Below, in pieces: positions 28,822 to 38,182 of a DNA stretch of 64,000 bases. The stretch is from assembly GCF_032931615.1 (NCBI RefSeq), contig NZ_CP136759.1:372001-436000 (forward strand), given 5' to 3'. This DNA comes from Palleronia sp. LCG004 (GTDB lineage: Bacteria; Pseudomonadota; Alphaproteobacteria; Rhodobacterales; Rhodobacteraceae). The position numbers and the translations under genes are program-made. The first letter of the stretch is position 1; every line of letters begins with the position of its first letter. The notes beneath the pieces are model-generated. The model had not been told where the DNA came from. It did not search any database and saw only the letters and a program-made list of their open reading frames with translations.

Positions 28822-30489
28822 TCAGGCTATGGCCGCGTCCCATGTGATCGCGCCGTCGCAGATGGTCAGCAGCGGTCGTGCCTCCGAAAGGCGGTCGGCC
28901 GGCATTTCATGCAGCGGATGGTCCATCACGACCACGTCGGCCATCATGCCGGGCGCAAGGCGTCCCTTGCTGTCCTCGTTGAACTCGACCCAGGCATTGT
29001 CGACGATGTAGCTGGCGAGCGCCTCGTCCAGCGTCTGGGTGCCGTCCGCCCAATGCGGCCCCGCATCCAGCGGGGCGCAAGCCGCCTGAATCGACCGCAT
29101 GGGTTCGATCGGCACGATCGGCCAGTCGGTGTTGAAGATCAGACGGGGGGCATGTGCGCGGACGTCGCGGAACGCATAGCACAGCTCGCGCTGATCGTCG
29201 TGAAAGCTCCGGCCCGGAGGGGCAGGGGGAAACCAGCCGGCCCGCGGGCTCTGCATCGGCTGCATGGACGGCACAACACCAAGGGCGTCGAACCGCGGCA
29301 GATCCTCGCGCGTGACGGTCTCGACATGTTCGATCCGGTGGCGGCTGTCGCGGCGGCCATTGGCGTTCTGCGCCGCCTCGTAACCGTCCAGCACCCGGCG
29401 CACCGCCAGTTCGCCGATGGCGTGGGTGGAGATCTGAAAGCCCGCGCGGTCCGCCCGGATGCAGACCTCGGCAAAGTGGTCGGGCGCGAAGAGCTCGACA
29501 CCGTTCGTCGTCGGATCTTCGGGATAGGGGCGCAGCTGGAGCCCGGTCCTGCTTTCGCTGACGCCGTCCATGAACATCTTCACCCGACCGCACCAGACCT
29601 TGTCGCCGGTGAACCTAGCCCGCATCTCGTGCGCTTCCTCGAGCCGGTCGATCGGATCGTCGTTCTTCAGGTGGAACGGAACCTCGATGCGGCAGGGCAG
29701 GCGGCCCTCGACCTCGAGCTCGGACAGCAGTTCGAGCTGGTAGAAGTTGCCGTCCATGTTGTGCAGGGTGGTGATCCCGAACCTGGCGCAGTGGAGCATC
29801 CCCTTCTCGAGCGATGCCTTGTCGGCTTCCCTTTCATCCTCGGTGGGGGGCGTCGCGGGGTTCCGGCCGAAGGCGATCCCCGCCTGTTCCCGGCCGCCGG
29901 AGGACGAGAGCCGCGCGACATGGTTCCAGGCACCGGGCTCAACCAGCATTCCCGTCGCCATGCCGTCATCGCCCATCACGATCTCGCTGTCGGCATCGGT
30001 TTCGCCGCCATAAAGAATTCCGGCCATCTCCAGCGCCTTGGTGTTGGCCCAGATGCTGTGATGGTCGCCGCCGAACACCGCGAAGGGGCGGTCGGGGATG
30101 ATCTCGTCGAGATCGTGGCGCGTGGCGGGGCGGCCGTCGAACATGTAATAGTTGGCCCCAGTGGCCATGAGCAGCGTGTCGTCGGGGCGCGCGGCCGAAT
30201 AGTCCCGGATCATCGCGGCGATCTCGGCGCGGTCCGTCGATCCCTGGAAATCGAGCCGGTCGAGTTCGACGCCACCCATGAACAGGTGCACATGGCTGTC
30301 GATGAAGCCCGGCATCACGGAATTGCCGCCGGCATCCACGATCCGCGTGTCGGGACCCGCCAGATCCAGGATCGTGGCATCGTCGCCGATCGCGGTGATC
30401 AGGCCGTCCTTGATGGCGATGGCGGTCTGGCCGGGCATCGGCGTGTCGAAGGTGACGAGGCTGCCGTTATGGATAACGATGTCTGTCAT
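28822..30489 (-). CDS. Amidohydrolase family 3 (YtcJ-like metal-dependent hydrolase)
   Basis: A 555-aa hydrolase with the composite beta-sandwich/TIM-barrel amidohydrolase fold. It shows the N-terminal strand set (IVIHNGSLVTFD), the H66-x-H68 metal pair in FIDSHVHLF, STHAIGE and HRIEHVE histidines, and the metal aspartate in FNTDWPI. YtcJ-like enzymes hydrolyse N-formyl or N-acyl groups or lactam/imide bonds. It runs opposite to the rest of the locus and shares a 256-bp divergent promoter region with the permease operon. It suggests that the imported amine carries an amide that is removed inside the cell. Confidence 0.88.
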   Translation of the reverse strand: MTDIVIHNGSLVTFDTPMPGQTAIAIKDGLITAIGDDATILDLAGPDTRIVDAGGNSVMPGFIDSHVHLFMGGVELDRLDFQGSTDRAEIAAMIRDYSAARPDDTLLMATGANYYMFDGRPATRHDLDEIIPDRPFAVFGGDHHSIWANTKALEMAGILYGGETDADSEIVMGDDGMATGMLVEPGAWNHVARLSSSGGREQAGIAFGRNPATPPTEDEREADKASLEKGMLHCARFGITTLHNMDGNFYQLELLSELEVEGRLPCRIEVPFHLKNDDPIDRLEEAHEMRARFTGDKVWCGRVKMFMDGVSESRTGLQLRPYPEDPTTNGVELFAPDHFAEVCIRADRAGFQISTHAIGELAVRRVLDGYEAAQNANGRRDSRHRIEHVETVTREDLPRFDALGVVPSMQPMQSPRAGWFPPAPPGRSFHDDQRELCYAFRDVRAHAPRLIFNTDWPIVPIEPMRSIQAACAPLDAGPHWADGTQTLDEALASYIVDNAWVEFNEDSKGRLAPGMMADVVVMDHPLHEMPADRLSEARPLLTICDGAITWDAAIA

Positions 30490-30582
30490 GTCGGTCGGGC
30501 CCGTTTTCTGCCATGTCTGTTTGGTCGGGGCCCGTCGTCGTGAAACGGTTCCGCCCCATCGTGATCCCTAGCTGCTATCTGT

Positions 30583-30623
30583 CCCGGGCCGCCATACCCC
30601 TCCAGGGATATGGCGGTGCCGGG
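30583..30623. promoter_or_regulatory. Extended hairpin in the amidohydrolase/permease divergent region
   Basis: CCGCCATA at 30589-30596 pairs perfectly with TATGGCGG at 30609-30616. It is extended inward by CCC/GGG and outward by CCCGG/CCGGG across a small bulge. It stands 123 nt before the permease start and 93 nt before the amidohydrolase start, so it may be a 5' leader structure or a large operator. No T-run follows on either strand. Confidence 0.4.
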
Positions 30624-30745
30624 CGTGGCGTGCAGAATGTAGCGTGCCAAATCCGCACCCTGCAGATTCCGGTTCCGTGCCAGCGCATGGAACGGCGCAG
30701 ACGTGACCCCGCTCGCCCCTGCCGCCACTTCGAGGAGGTATCAGA

Positions 30746-31627
30746 ATGTCGTTCCTGCCGCTGACACGGCGCTTTTCCACCGACGAGAAGGTCGGCCTGC
30801 GCCTGATTTCGGTGCCGGCCCTCGCGGTCTTTGCGCTGATCGTCGCGCCGCTCGTGATGACGCTGGTCTACAGCCTGTGGGAGCAGACCTATACCGCCCT
30901 GAACAAGAGCGTATCGCTCACCAACTACACGACGGTCCTGACGGACCCGATCTATCGGGCGCTGTTCCTGAAATCGCTCGGCGTCTCGGGCCTGGCGACC
31001 TTCGTGTCGCTGCTCTTCGCCTTTCCGATGGCCTATTTCATCTCGTTCTACGGCGGCAGGCACAAGGTGGCCTGGATCATCGCGATCATCCTGCCGTTCT
31101 GGACCAGCTATCTGCTCAGGGTCTTCGCGTGGAAGATCGTGCTGGGCTATAACGGTGTCCTCAACTCGGCGCTTATCTGGGCGGGACTGATCGACCAGCC
31201 GCTGGATGTCCTGATCTACAGCCAGACCTCGGTGGTGATCACGTTGACGCATGCGTGGATGCCGTTCGCGATCCTGCCGATCTATCTGTCGCTCGAACGG
31301 ATCGACCGGTCCCTCTACGAGGCCGCACGGGATCTCGGCGATCCGGCATGGGCACGGTTCATGCGCATCACGCTGCCGCTGGCCACGCCGGGGATCATCG
31401 CGGCCGCACTCGTGATCTTCATTCCGACATTCGGCGATTACGTGACGCCGACGATCGTCGGCGGTGCCAGCGGGCAGATGATCGCCAACATCATCCAGAT
31501 GAACTTCGGTGCGGCGAACAACTGGCCGCTCGGGGCGGCAGTCTCGGTCGCGACGATCCTGCTGGTCGCGCTGATCGCGACGACGTTCAGCATGATCCTG
31601 CACTTCGTGACATCGCGTATCCGGTAA
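30746..31627 (+). CDS. ABC transporter permease, PotB type
   Basis: Inner-membrane permease, 293 aa, with six hydrophobic helices and the EAA loop (LYEAARDLGDPAWARFMRI, read in part) that docks on the ATPase. GAGGAGG precedes the ATG. It is the first gene of the rightward permease-permease-ATPase-aminotransferase-dehydrogenase run. The GDYVTPTIVGG segment is typical of polyamine-type permeases. It pairs with the PotC-type gene 11 nt downstream. Confidence 0.92.
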   Translation: MSFLPLTRRFSTDEKVGLRLISVPALAVFALIVAPLVMTLVYSLWEQTYTALNKSVSLTNYTTVLTDPIYRALFLKSLGVSGLATFVSLLFAFPMAYFISFYGGRHKVAWIIAIILPFWTSYLLRVFAWKIVLGYNGVLNSALIWAGLIDQPLDVLIYSQTSVVITLTHAWMPFAILPIYLSLERIDRSLYEAARDLGDPAWARFMRITLPLATPGIIAAALVIFIPTFGDYVTPTIVGGASGQMIANIIQMNFGAANNWPLGAAVSVATILLVALIATTFSMILHFVTSRIR

Positions 31628-31638
31628 GGGAGAAGGTC

Positions 31639-32430
31639 ATGAGAAAACCGTTTTTCGTCTATGCCATCCTTTTCCTGGTGGTGCTCTACCTGCCGGTCGC
31701 GCTGCTGCCGCTCTTTTCCCTGAACGCATCGGTGAACCCGTCCTTCCCGCTCTCGGGGTTCACGTTCGAATGGTACGAGGACCTCGCCCGGCAATCCGCC
31801 ATGTTCGAGGCGCTGAAGAACAGCCTGATCGTGGGAGTGACGGCGGCCGCCGTGTCAACGACGCTCGGCATGCTCGTGGCGCTCGCGACCGTCCGGCACC
31901 GCTTTCCCGGTATGGCGCCCGTCAACGCGCTGATCATGTCGCCGCTGGTCCTGCCGCAGATCCTTCTGGCGGTGTCGCTGATGATCCTCGCCCTGCAGAC
32001 CGGCATCGGCCTGTCGCTGATGACGGTGACGGCGGGCCACATCCTGCTCTGCACGCCGTTCACCACGGTCGTTCTGCGGGCCAGCTGCGGCGGCATGGAC
32101 GGCAGTCTGGAGGAGGCATCCTACGATCTGGGATACTCGCCCTTCGCGACCTTTCTCCACGTCACCCTGCCGCTGCTCGCGCCCGGCCTCGTCGCGTCCT
32201 TCCTGATCGCCTTCACGCTCAGCTTCGACGAATTCATCGTCGCCTTCTTCCTCTCGGGGAGCGAGCCGACCCTGCCGCTTTACATCTGGGGACAGCTCCG
32301 CTTCCCGCAGCGGCTGCCGGCCATCCTGGCCCTCGGAACCATCATCCTGTTCTCCAGCGTCATGCTCTTGCTTCTCGCACTTCGGCTTCTTGGACGGTCT
32401 TCGGCCGGAAAAGATCTCGATCTCTCCTGA
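31639..32430 (+). CDS. ABC transporter permease, PotC type
   Basis: Second inner-membrane permease, 263 aa, six helices, EAA loop EEASYDLGYSPFATF, and the LSFDEFIVAFF segment characteristic of PotC-type proteins. The ATG at 31639 follows GGGAGAAGGTC; an open frame further upstream reaches into the previous gene and is not used. It forms the translocation channel together with the PotB-type protein. Confidence 0.92.
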   Translation: MRKPFFVYAILFLVVLYLPVALLPLFSLNASVNPSFPLSGFTFEWYEDLARQSAMFEALKNSLIVGVTAAAVSTTLGMLVALATVRHRFPGMAPVNALIMSPLVLPQILLAVSLMILALQTGIGLSLMTVTAGHILLCTPFTTVVLRASCGGMDGSLEEASYDLGYSPFATFLHVTLPLLAPGLVASFLIAFTLSFDEFIVAFFLSGSEPTLPLYIWGQLRFPQRLPAILALGTIILFSSVMLLLLALRLLGRSSAGKDLDLS

Positions 32431-32444
32431 CAAAGGCCCTGACG

Positions 32445-33542
32445 ATGACCAACCCGCTTATCCAAATCGAGAAACTGACCCGGACCTACGGCAGGTTCAC
32501 GGCGCTGAACGCGGTGGACATGCAGATCAACGAGTCGGAATTCTACTCGCTTCTGGGGCCATCGGGCTGCGGTAAGTCGACATTGCTGCGCCTGTTGGCG
32601 GGCCTCGACGAGCCGACATCCGGAACCGTCCGCATCGAGGGCAAGGACGTCACCCGACTGGGTGCCGAGAAACGGCCGACGAACATGGTCTTCCAGAGCT
32701 ATGCGATCTTCCCGCACATGACGGTCTTCGACAACGTCGCCTATGGCCTCCGCCGCAAGAAGATCCCCGCGCGCGAGCTGGGCGACACCGTCTCCGAAAC
32801 CCTGGAAAAGGTCGGGCTTTCCGGGCTCGAGAAACGCAGGAAGCCCGAACTCTCAGGCGGCCAGCTGCAGCGTGTCGCCCTTGCGCGGGCCCTCGTGATG
32901 CGCCCAAAAGTGCTGCTCCTCGACGAGCCTCTGGCCGCCCTGGACAAGAAGCTCCGTCAGGAGATGCAGAGCGAGCTGCGCCGCCTTCAGCGCGAGCTCG
33001 GCATCGCCTTCGTCATGGTCACCCACGACCAGGAAGAGGCCCTGACCATCTCCGACAAGGTCGCGGTGATGTCCGAGGGCCGCATCCTGCAGAATGCCAC
33101 CCCGCGGGAGCTCTATGACCGTCCGCAAAGCCGCAAGGTCGCCGAATTCGTGGGCGAGATGAACTTCTTCGCCGGTGAGGTCACGGGCCGCGAGGGCGAC
33201 CGCATCGTGGCGCGGTTCGATCGCCTCGAAACGCTGAGCCTTCCCGGGGATCTGCAACCGGATGCCGAACCCGGAAGCCGCATCGAGATCGGCATCCGGC
33301 CCGAGAAGTTCTTCCTCGCCGGACCGCAGACCCCGCCCGACAGGATCCGCACCGGCCGCATCCTCAGCACGGAATTCTTCGGAGAGACCACGCATGTCTT
33401 TGTCGAACTGGCTGCGGGCAGGCCTCCTATCACGGTCTCCGTGCAGAACGAGGACCGCACGGACGGGCTGCCGCTGGAGCGGGGCGACAGCTTTTCCCTG
33501 AGCTGGACGGATACCGCCTACGTGGCGATGCGCCCGGACTGA
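32445..33542 (+). CDS. ABC transporter ATP-binding protein, PotA type
   Basis: ATPase subunit, 365 aa. Walker A is GPSGCGKST (38-46), the signature LSGGQLQRVALARAL and Walker B VLLLDEPLAALD; H-loop TH follows. A C-terminal TOBE domain (about 280-365) is typical of polyamine and Fe/maltose importers. The ATG at 32445 is 14 nt after the permease stop. It powers import of the ligand captured by the PotD-type protein at 25262. Confidence 0.94.
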   Translation: MTNPLIQIEKLTRTYGRFTALNAVDMQINESEFYSLLGPSGCGKSTLLRLLAGLDEPTSGTVRIEGKDVTRLGAEKRPTNMVFQSYAIFPHMTVFDNVAYGLRRKKIPARELGDTVSETLEKVGLSGLEKRRKPELSGGQLQRVALARALVMRPKVLLLDEPLAALDKKLRQEMQSELRRLQRELGIAFVMVTHDQEEALTISDKVAVMSEGRILQNATPRELYDRPQSRKVAEFVGEMNFFAGEVTGREGDRIVARFDRLETLSLPGDLQPDAEPGSRIEIGIRPEKFFLAGPQTPPDRIRTGRILSTEFFGETTHVFVELAAGRPPITVSVQNEDRTDGLPLERGDSFSLSWTDTAYVAMRPD

Positions 33543-33621
33543 CGACCGGCACAGCGATGACAGAGATCAGCCCGGAAAACGCGGTTTCCCGGGGCAAGAC
33601 GACGCATGATTGGAGTAAGAC

Positions 33622-35040
33622 ATGTTCATCCAGAATGAGAAGATCGACGCGGCAGAACTCGCCGGTATGGACAAGCAGCATTCCCTGCATCCCTGGTCGG
33701 ATCTCGCCACGAACCAGAGCGAGGACCCGCTCGTTCTGGCCGAGGCGGAGGGAATCCATATCCGCGACGCCGAAGGAAACCAGTATATCGACGGTATCGG
33801 CGGCATGTGGTGCGTTCAGGTCGGGTACGGCCGCAAGGACATCGCCGACGTCATGGCCCAGCAGGCGCGCCAGATGTGCTATTACACGCCCTTTGGCGCG
33901 ATGACGAACGTTCCGGCGGCGCGGCTCGCCGCCGCACTGGCCGAACGCGCGCCCGGTGATCTCAACACCGTCAGCTTCTCGACCTCCGGCTCGGACGCCG
34001 TCGACAGCGCGGTGCGGTTCGCCCATTTCTACTTCAACTGCCTCGGCAAGGAGACCAAGAAGCAGGTCATCGTCCGGATGGACAGCTATCACGGCTCGAC
34101 CTACCTGACCGCGTCCATGAACGGAAAGCGCCGCGACTGGAGCCACTTCGACTACGCGCGCGAGCTCGTGCATTTCCTCCCGTCGGTCAATGCCTTCCGT
34201 CGTCCGGCCGATCAGTCGCTCGAGGATTTCGCGGCCGAGAAGGTGGCGGATCTCGAAGCCAAGATCCTCGAGCTCGGCCCCGAGAACGTGGCCTGTTTCG
34301 TGGCCGAGCCGATCCAGGCATCGGGCGGCATCATCGTTCCGCCTGAGGCCTACCTCCCGCAATGCCTCGAGATCTGCCGCAAGTACGACGTGCTCTATAT
34401 CTCCGACGAGGTCGTGACCGCCTTCGGCAGGCTCGGCCATGTCTTCGCCTCCGAGAACGTGTTCGGCATCCAGCCGGATATCATCACCTGCGCCAAGGGC
34501 CTGACCTCGGGGTATATCCCGATGGGCGCGACGCTCTATTCCGACCGCCTGATCGCGGCGATCAGCGGCGACAAGGCGGTGGACCATCCCTACTTCACCA
34601 ACGGCTACACCTATTCCGGCCACCCGGTCGCGTCGGCCGTGGCACTCAAGAGCCTCGAGATCCTCGAGGACGAGAAGATCCTCGAACAGGTGCGCGAGAC
34701 GGGGCCGTATTTCCTGGCCCAGCTCGAGAAGCTGCGCGATCTGCCGATCGTGGGGGATGTGCGCGGCATGGGCCTGATGGCCTGCGTCGAATGCGTCGTC
34801 CGCAAGGTCGGGGCCGAGCCCGGAGAGGAAGACATGGCCGTCGCCGTGCGGGTGGACCAGCATGCCCAGGATCGCGGGCTGATCCTGCGCCCGTTCGAAA
34901 GCCTGTGCATCATGTCGCCGCCGCTGATCGTCACGAAGGAGGATATCGACCGGATCGTCACGATCCTCCGCGACAGCCTGATCGCCACGCAGGACGACCT
35001 GATCGCCGAAGGCGTGTGGTCGCCTTCTGATGCCGCCTGA
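33622..35040 (+). CDS. Class III aminotransferase (putrescine/omega-amino acid:pyruvate type)
   Basis: PLP enzyme of 472 aa. The PLP-binding lysine is K292 in CAKGLTSGYIPMGA, and ISDEVVTAFGR carries the conserved aspartate that contacts the pyridine ring. The N-terminal HPWSDLA and GGMWCVQVGYG stretches match omega-aminotransferases that use diamines, beta-alanine or GABA with pyruvate. It removes a primary amino group to give an aldehyde, which the dehydrogenase 12 nt downstream would oxidise. Together the two make a standard diamine degradation step. The precise amine is unknown. Confidence 0.92.
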   Translation: MFIQNEKIDAAELAGMDKQHSLHPWSDLATNQSEDPLVLAEAEGIHIRDAEGNQYIDGIGGMWCVQVGYGRKDIADVMAQQARQMCYYTPFGAMTNVPAARLAAALAERAPGDLNTVSFSTSGSDAVDSAVRFAHFYFNCLGKETKKQVIVRMDSYHGSTYLTASMNGKRRDWSHFDYARELVHFLPSVNAFRRPADQSLEDFAAEKVADLEAKILELGPENVACFVAEPIQASGGIIVPPEAYLPQCLEICRKYDVLYISDEVVTAFGRLGHVFASENVFGIQPDIITCAKGLTSGYIPMGATLYSDRLIAAISGDKAVDHPYFTNGYTYSGHPVASAVALKSLEILEDEKILEQVRETGPYFLAQLEKLRDLPIVGDVRGMGLMACVECVVRKVGAEPGEEDMAVAVRVDQHAQDRGLILRPFESLCIMSPPLIVTKEDIDRIVTILRDSLIATQDDLIAEGVWSPSDAA

Positions 35041-35052
35041 GGGAACGACGAC

Positions 35053-36468
35053 ATGCTTCTGATCGATGGAAAGACCTTTGCCGGCAGCGGAGAAGACCTG
35101 CCGGTACTGGCCCCCGCCGAAGGGGTCGAGATCGCCCGAGTGAAGGCGGCGAGCGCCGAGGAATTCGACGCGGCGGTCGCCGCCGCCCGGCAGGCGTTTC
35201 CCGCATGGTCCGCCACGACACCGCAGGAAAGGGCGGCCCTGCTTCTGGCCCTCGCGGACGCGATCGACGCGCGCCACGAGGACCTCGCCCGCATCGAGGC
35301 GCGCAACGGTGGCAAGCCGATCACCCAGGTCCTGCAGGACGAGATGCCCGCGATCTCGGATTGTTTCCGGTTCTTCGCCGGCGCGGCGCGGGTGATGCAG
35401 GCGCCGGTGGCCGGCGAATACGTCGCGGGCCATACCTCGATGATCCGGCGCGATCCGATCGGCGTCACCGCCTCGATCGCGCCGTGGAACTACCCGCTGA
35501 TGATGGCGGCGTGGAAGATCGCGCCGGCTTTGGCCGCGGGAAACACGGTGGTGTTCAAACCTTCCGAACAGACGCCCCTGACCATGATCGAACTGTTGCC
35601 TGTCCTGGCCGATCTGTTCCCGGCCGGCGTCATCAACGTCGTGCAGGGCAAAGGTGCCGATACCGGGGCGCGGATGTCCGGCCACCCCGACATCGACTTC
35701 ATCTCGCTGACCGGGGCGGTCGAAACGGGACGTGCCGTCCTGTCGGGGGCCACGGGCAACCTGAAACGAACGCATCTCGAACTCGGCGGGAAGGCTCCCG
35801 TGCTGGTGCTGGACGATGCCGATATCGACGCCGCCGTCGAATGCGTCGCGACCTTCGGATATTACAACACGGGTCAGGATTGCACCGCCGCCTGCCGGGT
35901 CTATGCCGAGGCCGGCATCCACGACCGGTTCGTCGCGGCGCTGGCCGCGCGGGTGGAACGGATCCGGACGGGGGATGTCATGGATCCCGCCACGGAAATG
36001 GGGCCGCTCATCTCGCAGGCTCAGCGTGACCGCGTCGCGGGCTTCATCGACCGCGCCCGCGATACGGGACATATCGACGTCCTGACGGGCGGCACGGTCT
36101 CCGACGGGCCCGGCTTCTATCTGGCACCCACGCTCGTGGCCGGCGCGCGCCAGCAGGACGAGATCGTGCAGCAGGAGGCCTTCGGGCCGCTCGTCTCGGT
36201 CACCCGCGTGTCCGACGCGGCGCAGGCGCTGGACTATGCCAACCAGAGCATCTACGGCCTCGCGTCGTCGGTTTGGACACGGGACGTGGGCCAGGCCATG
36301 TCGCTCGCCTCGCGGCTGTCCTTCGGCGTCACCTGGATCAACACGCACCTGACGACGATCAACGAAATGCCCCATGGCGGCCTGCGTCAGTCCGGTTATG
36401 GCAAGGACCTGTCGATGCTCGGGCTCGAGGATTACACCGTCGCGCGCCATGTGATGATCCAGCACTGA
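35053..36468 (+). CDS. Aldehyde dehydrogenase, gamma-aminobutyraldehyde dehydrogenase-like
   Basis: NAD(P)-dependent ALDH of 471 aa. The catalytic cysteine is C277 in GQDCTAACR and the general base E243 in LELGGKAPV. The motif SIAPWNYPL is also present. The GQDCTAA form and the length fit PatD/PuuC-type amino-aldehyde dehydrogenases. It follows the class III aminotransferase by 12 nt and should convert the amino-aldehyde made by it to an amino acid such as GABA. Last gene of the run before a perfect hairpin. Confidence 0.92.
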   Translation: MLLIDGKTFAGSGEDLPVLAPAEGVEIARVKAASAEEFDAAVAAARQAFPAWSATTPQERAALLLALADAIDARHEDLARIEARNGGKPITQVLQDEMPAISDCFRFFAGAARVMQAPVAGEYVAGHTSMIRRDPIGVTASIAPWNYPLMMAAWKIAPALAAGNTVVFKPSEQTPLTMIELLPVLADLFPAGVINVVQGKGADTGARMSGHPDIDFISLTGAVETGRAVLSGATGNLKRTHLELGGKAPVLVLDDADIDAAVECVATFGYYNTGQDCTAACRVYAEAGIHDRFVAALAARVERIRTGDVMDPATEMGPLISQAQRDRVAGFIDRARDTGHIDVLTGGTVSDGPGFYLAPTLVAGARQQDEIVQQEAFGPLVSVTRVSDAAQALDYANQSIYGLASSVWTRDVGQAMSLASRLSFGVTWINTHLTTINEMPHGGLRQSGYGKDLSMLGLEDYTVARHVMIQH

Positions 36469-36504
36469 AACTGCCCGATCCTTGGGCATGATCCGTTCAC
36501 GACC

Positions 36505-36530
36505 GGCCAGCTTCATGCCCGAAGCTGGCC
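36505..36530. terminator. Perfect 10-bp hairpin after the aldehyde dehydrogenase
   Basis: GGCCAGCTTC at 36505-36514 and GAAGCTGGCC at 36521-36530 are perfect complements around ATGCCC. It starts 36 nt after the stop and lies 44 nt before the LuxR-type gene. No T-run follows, so it may be a terminator of the catabolic operon or an operator of the regulator gene. Confidence 0.5.
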
Positions 36531-36574
36531 GCAAGCTGGACGGCGGTGCGGCATGGCACTAGAACACCGTCACC

Positions 36575-37354
36575 ATGATGACGGCCGCTCTTCAAAAACG
36601 CTGGAACGACGGTGTCGGTGACCTTCTGGTGCATCGCGACTCCTCCGACATAGTCGACAGGTTCCTGTTCCATCTCTCCGACTGCGTCGAATTCGACCAG
36701 TGGTACACGGCCCTCTTCCACAGATCCGAACCCCCCGAACGGCTGGCCTTTCACGGCATCCGCCACGGCAAGGACGATTACGAAGAGGGGTATTACCTCC
36801 TCGATCCCTTCTATCAGAAGTTCCGTCAGGATCCTCGCCGCAGCGTTCACCGGCTCGACGACATCTCGATGCCGAGCCGTGCCAAGTCGACCTATTTCGA
36901 AAGCTATCTCGGCAAGTGGGAAACCCGCGACGAAGTCGGGTATCTGGTTCCGGTGGGCAAGAACAAGTCGATGCACCTGTCGATTTCCCGGTCGAACGAC
37001 ATGCCGTATTTCGAGACCGGCGAACTGGTGTTCCTCGAAAGTCTGGTGAACCTCGTCGGGGTGATTTTCAGCGTCGACCGTCACAGGTCCGAGCTGGACG
37101 AGGAGATGCGCAGCGCCCGCATGCACGACATGGTCGACGAGAAGGTCAGCGATTTCGGCGCCGGGATCCTCAGCGCCCGCGAGCGTGAAATCGCGCTGCT
37201 CCAGCTCAAGGGATACACCGCCCGTTCGATCGCGGGTCTGACCGGGATCACCGAAGGCACGGCCAAGATCCACATGAAGAACATCTACCGCAAGATGGGC
37301 GTCAGGTCCCAGGTCGATCTTCTCGTCAACTTCTTCGACACCCTGTACGTCTGA
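36575..37354 (+). CDS. LuxR-type transcriptional regulator
   Basis: A 259-aa regulator with a C-terminal LuxR helix-turn-helix (about 190-250: LSAREREIALL, then TGITEGTAKIHMKNIYRKMGV read in parts). The N-terminal 180 residues form an alpha/beta sensor region with Trp/Tyr-rich stretches (DQWYTALFHR, GYYLLDPFYQKF). It is not a clear autoinducer-binding domain, and no luxI gene is near. The start could be either of two adjacent ATG codons. Its place at the end of the amine locus, same strand, suggests local control of it. Confidence 0.87.
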   Translation: MMTAALQKRWNDGVGDLLVHRDSSDIVDRFLFHLSDCVEFDQWYTALFHRSEPPERLAFHGIRHGKDDYEEGYYLLDPFYQKFRQDPRRSVHRLDDISMPSRAKSTYFESYLGKWETRDEVGYLVPVGKNKSMHLSISRSNDMPYFETGELVFLESLVNLVGVIFSVDRHRSELDEEMRSARMHDMVDEKVSDFGAGILSAREREIALLQLKGYTARSIAGLTGITEGTAKIHMKNIYRKMGVRSQVDLLVNFFDTLYV

Positions 37355-37861
37355 AGACCGTCCGGGCCCCGCCGCATCTTCGGGGCAGGGCGTAGTCAGT
37401 CGCGCTGACCCGGGCTCCTCGCAAGATCCCGAGAACCTCTCGGTCCGCCTTCCGTCCCTTGATCCGTCGGTATTTATTGCAAGGCGAGGAAAAAGCCGGA
37501 GACCTTCGCATATCCCGAAGGCAACGTCCGGCACCCGATCAAGCAACGACCCACATGCCACTCGGAATCTCGCGCGAGGATATAGGCGCTGATGGATCCC
37601 GACGGCGCACGCGGGTCACAGGGAAAGAAGGGTGGCGGAGACGAAGGGAGACTACGCCAAATTTCCCAACTATCTGACTTTACTCAGGAATACGGGTGAA
37701 ACGATGTCCATTTAGCGAGTAGCCCACGTTGGACAACACCATGATGGGTGCAGCTGCGCAACGCCTCTCTTGCGGCACATGGCAGTCGTTGCGGGCGGGG
37801 GCCTTGGTCGGTTAGCTCGACGAGGAGTTGCCGCAAAGCGGCGGAGGTGAGGGAGATTGCA
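37355..37861. other. Non-coding junction between chromosome and integrative element
   Basis: The first 278 bp are chromosomal flank after the LuxR-type gene. They contain a weak GCCCCG/CGGGGC hairpin at about 37366-37387 and no convincing gene. At 37633 the 17-bp attachment repeat begins, and the rest lies inside the element. The sequence becomes visibly less GC-rich there, with more TTT/AAA runs than the flanks. Confidence 0.6.
37633..37649. repeat. attL: 17-bp direct repeat of the tRNA-Ser 3' end
   Basis: TGGCGGAGACGAAGGGA is identical to 41922-41938, the 3' terminal 17 nt of tRNA-Ser (read on the minus strand, including the encoded CCA). It marks the left end of the inserted element. Confidence 0.9.
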
Positions 37862-38182
37862 GTGTATGACGATGGCACCGGAGGGGGCCTTTCCGCAGGA
37901 GGGGCAATCCTCCTCTTGTCTATCGGGATTTACGTGACGATCCTCTGGCAGGCAGGAAAGGCGTTGGAACGGCACGGCTACGCTCTTGCAGGAACCCGGC
38001 TATGCACGATCTCCGTGTCTTCCGTTCTGATGGGCTTCATGGGCGGACTGGCAGGGGGTGCCTTCATTGTCTTGGTCTTGGGTGGCTATTCCAACCCCGC
38101 TGCTATGCGCGTGCATTGGCTCGCGATCTTTATCGGCTGGGCGAAGGGCGTCCTCGACGGCTGGCGCAAGCCTATCTCCTGA
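37862..38182 (+). CDS. Small membrane protein of the element
   Basis: A 106-aa protein with a GTG start preceded by GGGAG at 7 nt. Two hydrophobic segments are visible (about 13-32 and 50-76, the second Gly-rich), then an amphipathic end (WAKGVLDGWRKPIS). The frame is open further upstream, but that part is Arg/Ser-rich and unlikely. No family was recognised. Small Gly-rich two-helix proteins in phage-derived elements can be holins, but nothing here proves it. Confidence 0.45.
   Translation: MYDDGTGGGLSAGGAILLLSIGIYVTILWQAGKALERHGYALAGTRLCTISVSSVLMGFMGGLAGGAFIVLVLGGYSNPAAMRVHWLAIFIGWAKGVLDGWRKPIS

Noticed and set aside
33430..36534. A 1034-codon open frame on the minus strand
   Set aside because: It is the antisense shadow of the aminotransferase and aldehyde dehydrogenase genes, which have complete catalytic motifs.
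21038..37354. The idea of a genomic island inserted at tRNA-Asn
   Set aside because: No direct repeat of the tRNA-Asn 3' end and no integrase were found between it and the tRNA-Ser element.
36575..37354. Calling the LuxR-type gene a quorum-sensing receptor
   Set aside because: The N-terminal domain does not show a clear autoinducer-binding pattern and there is no luxI gene nearby.
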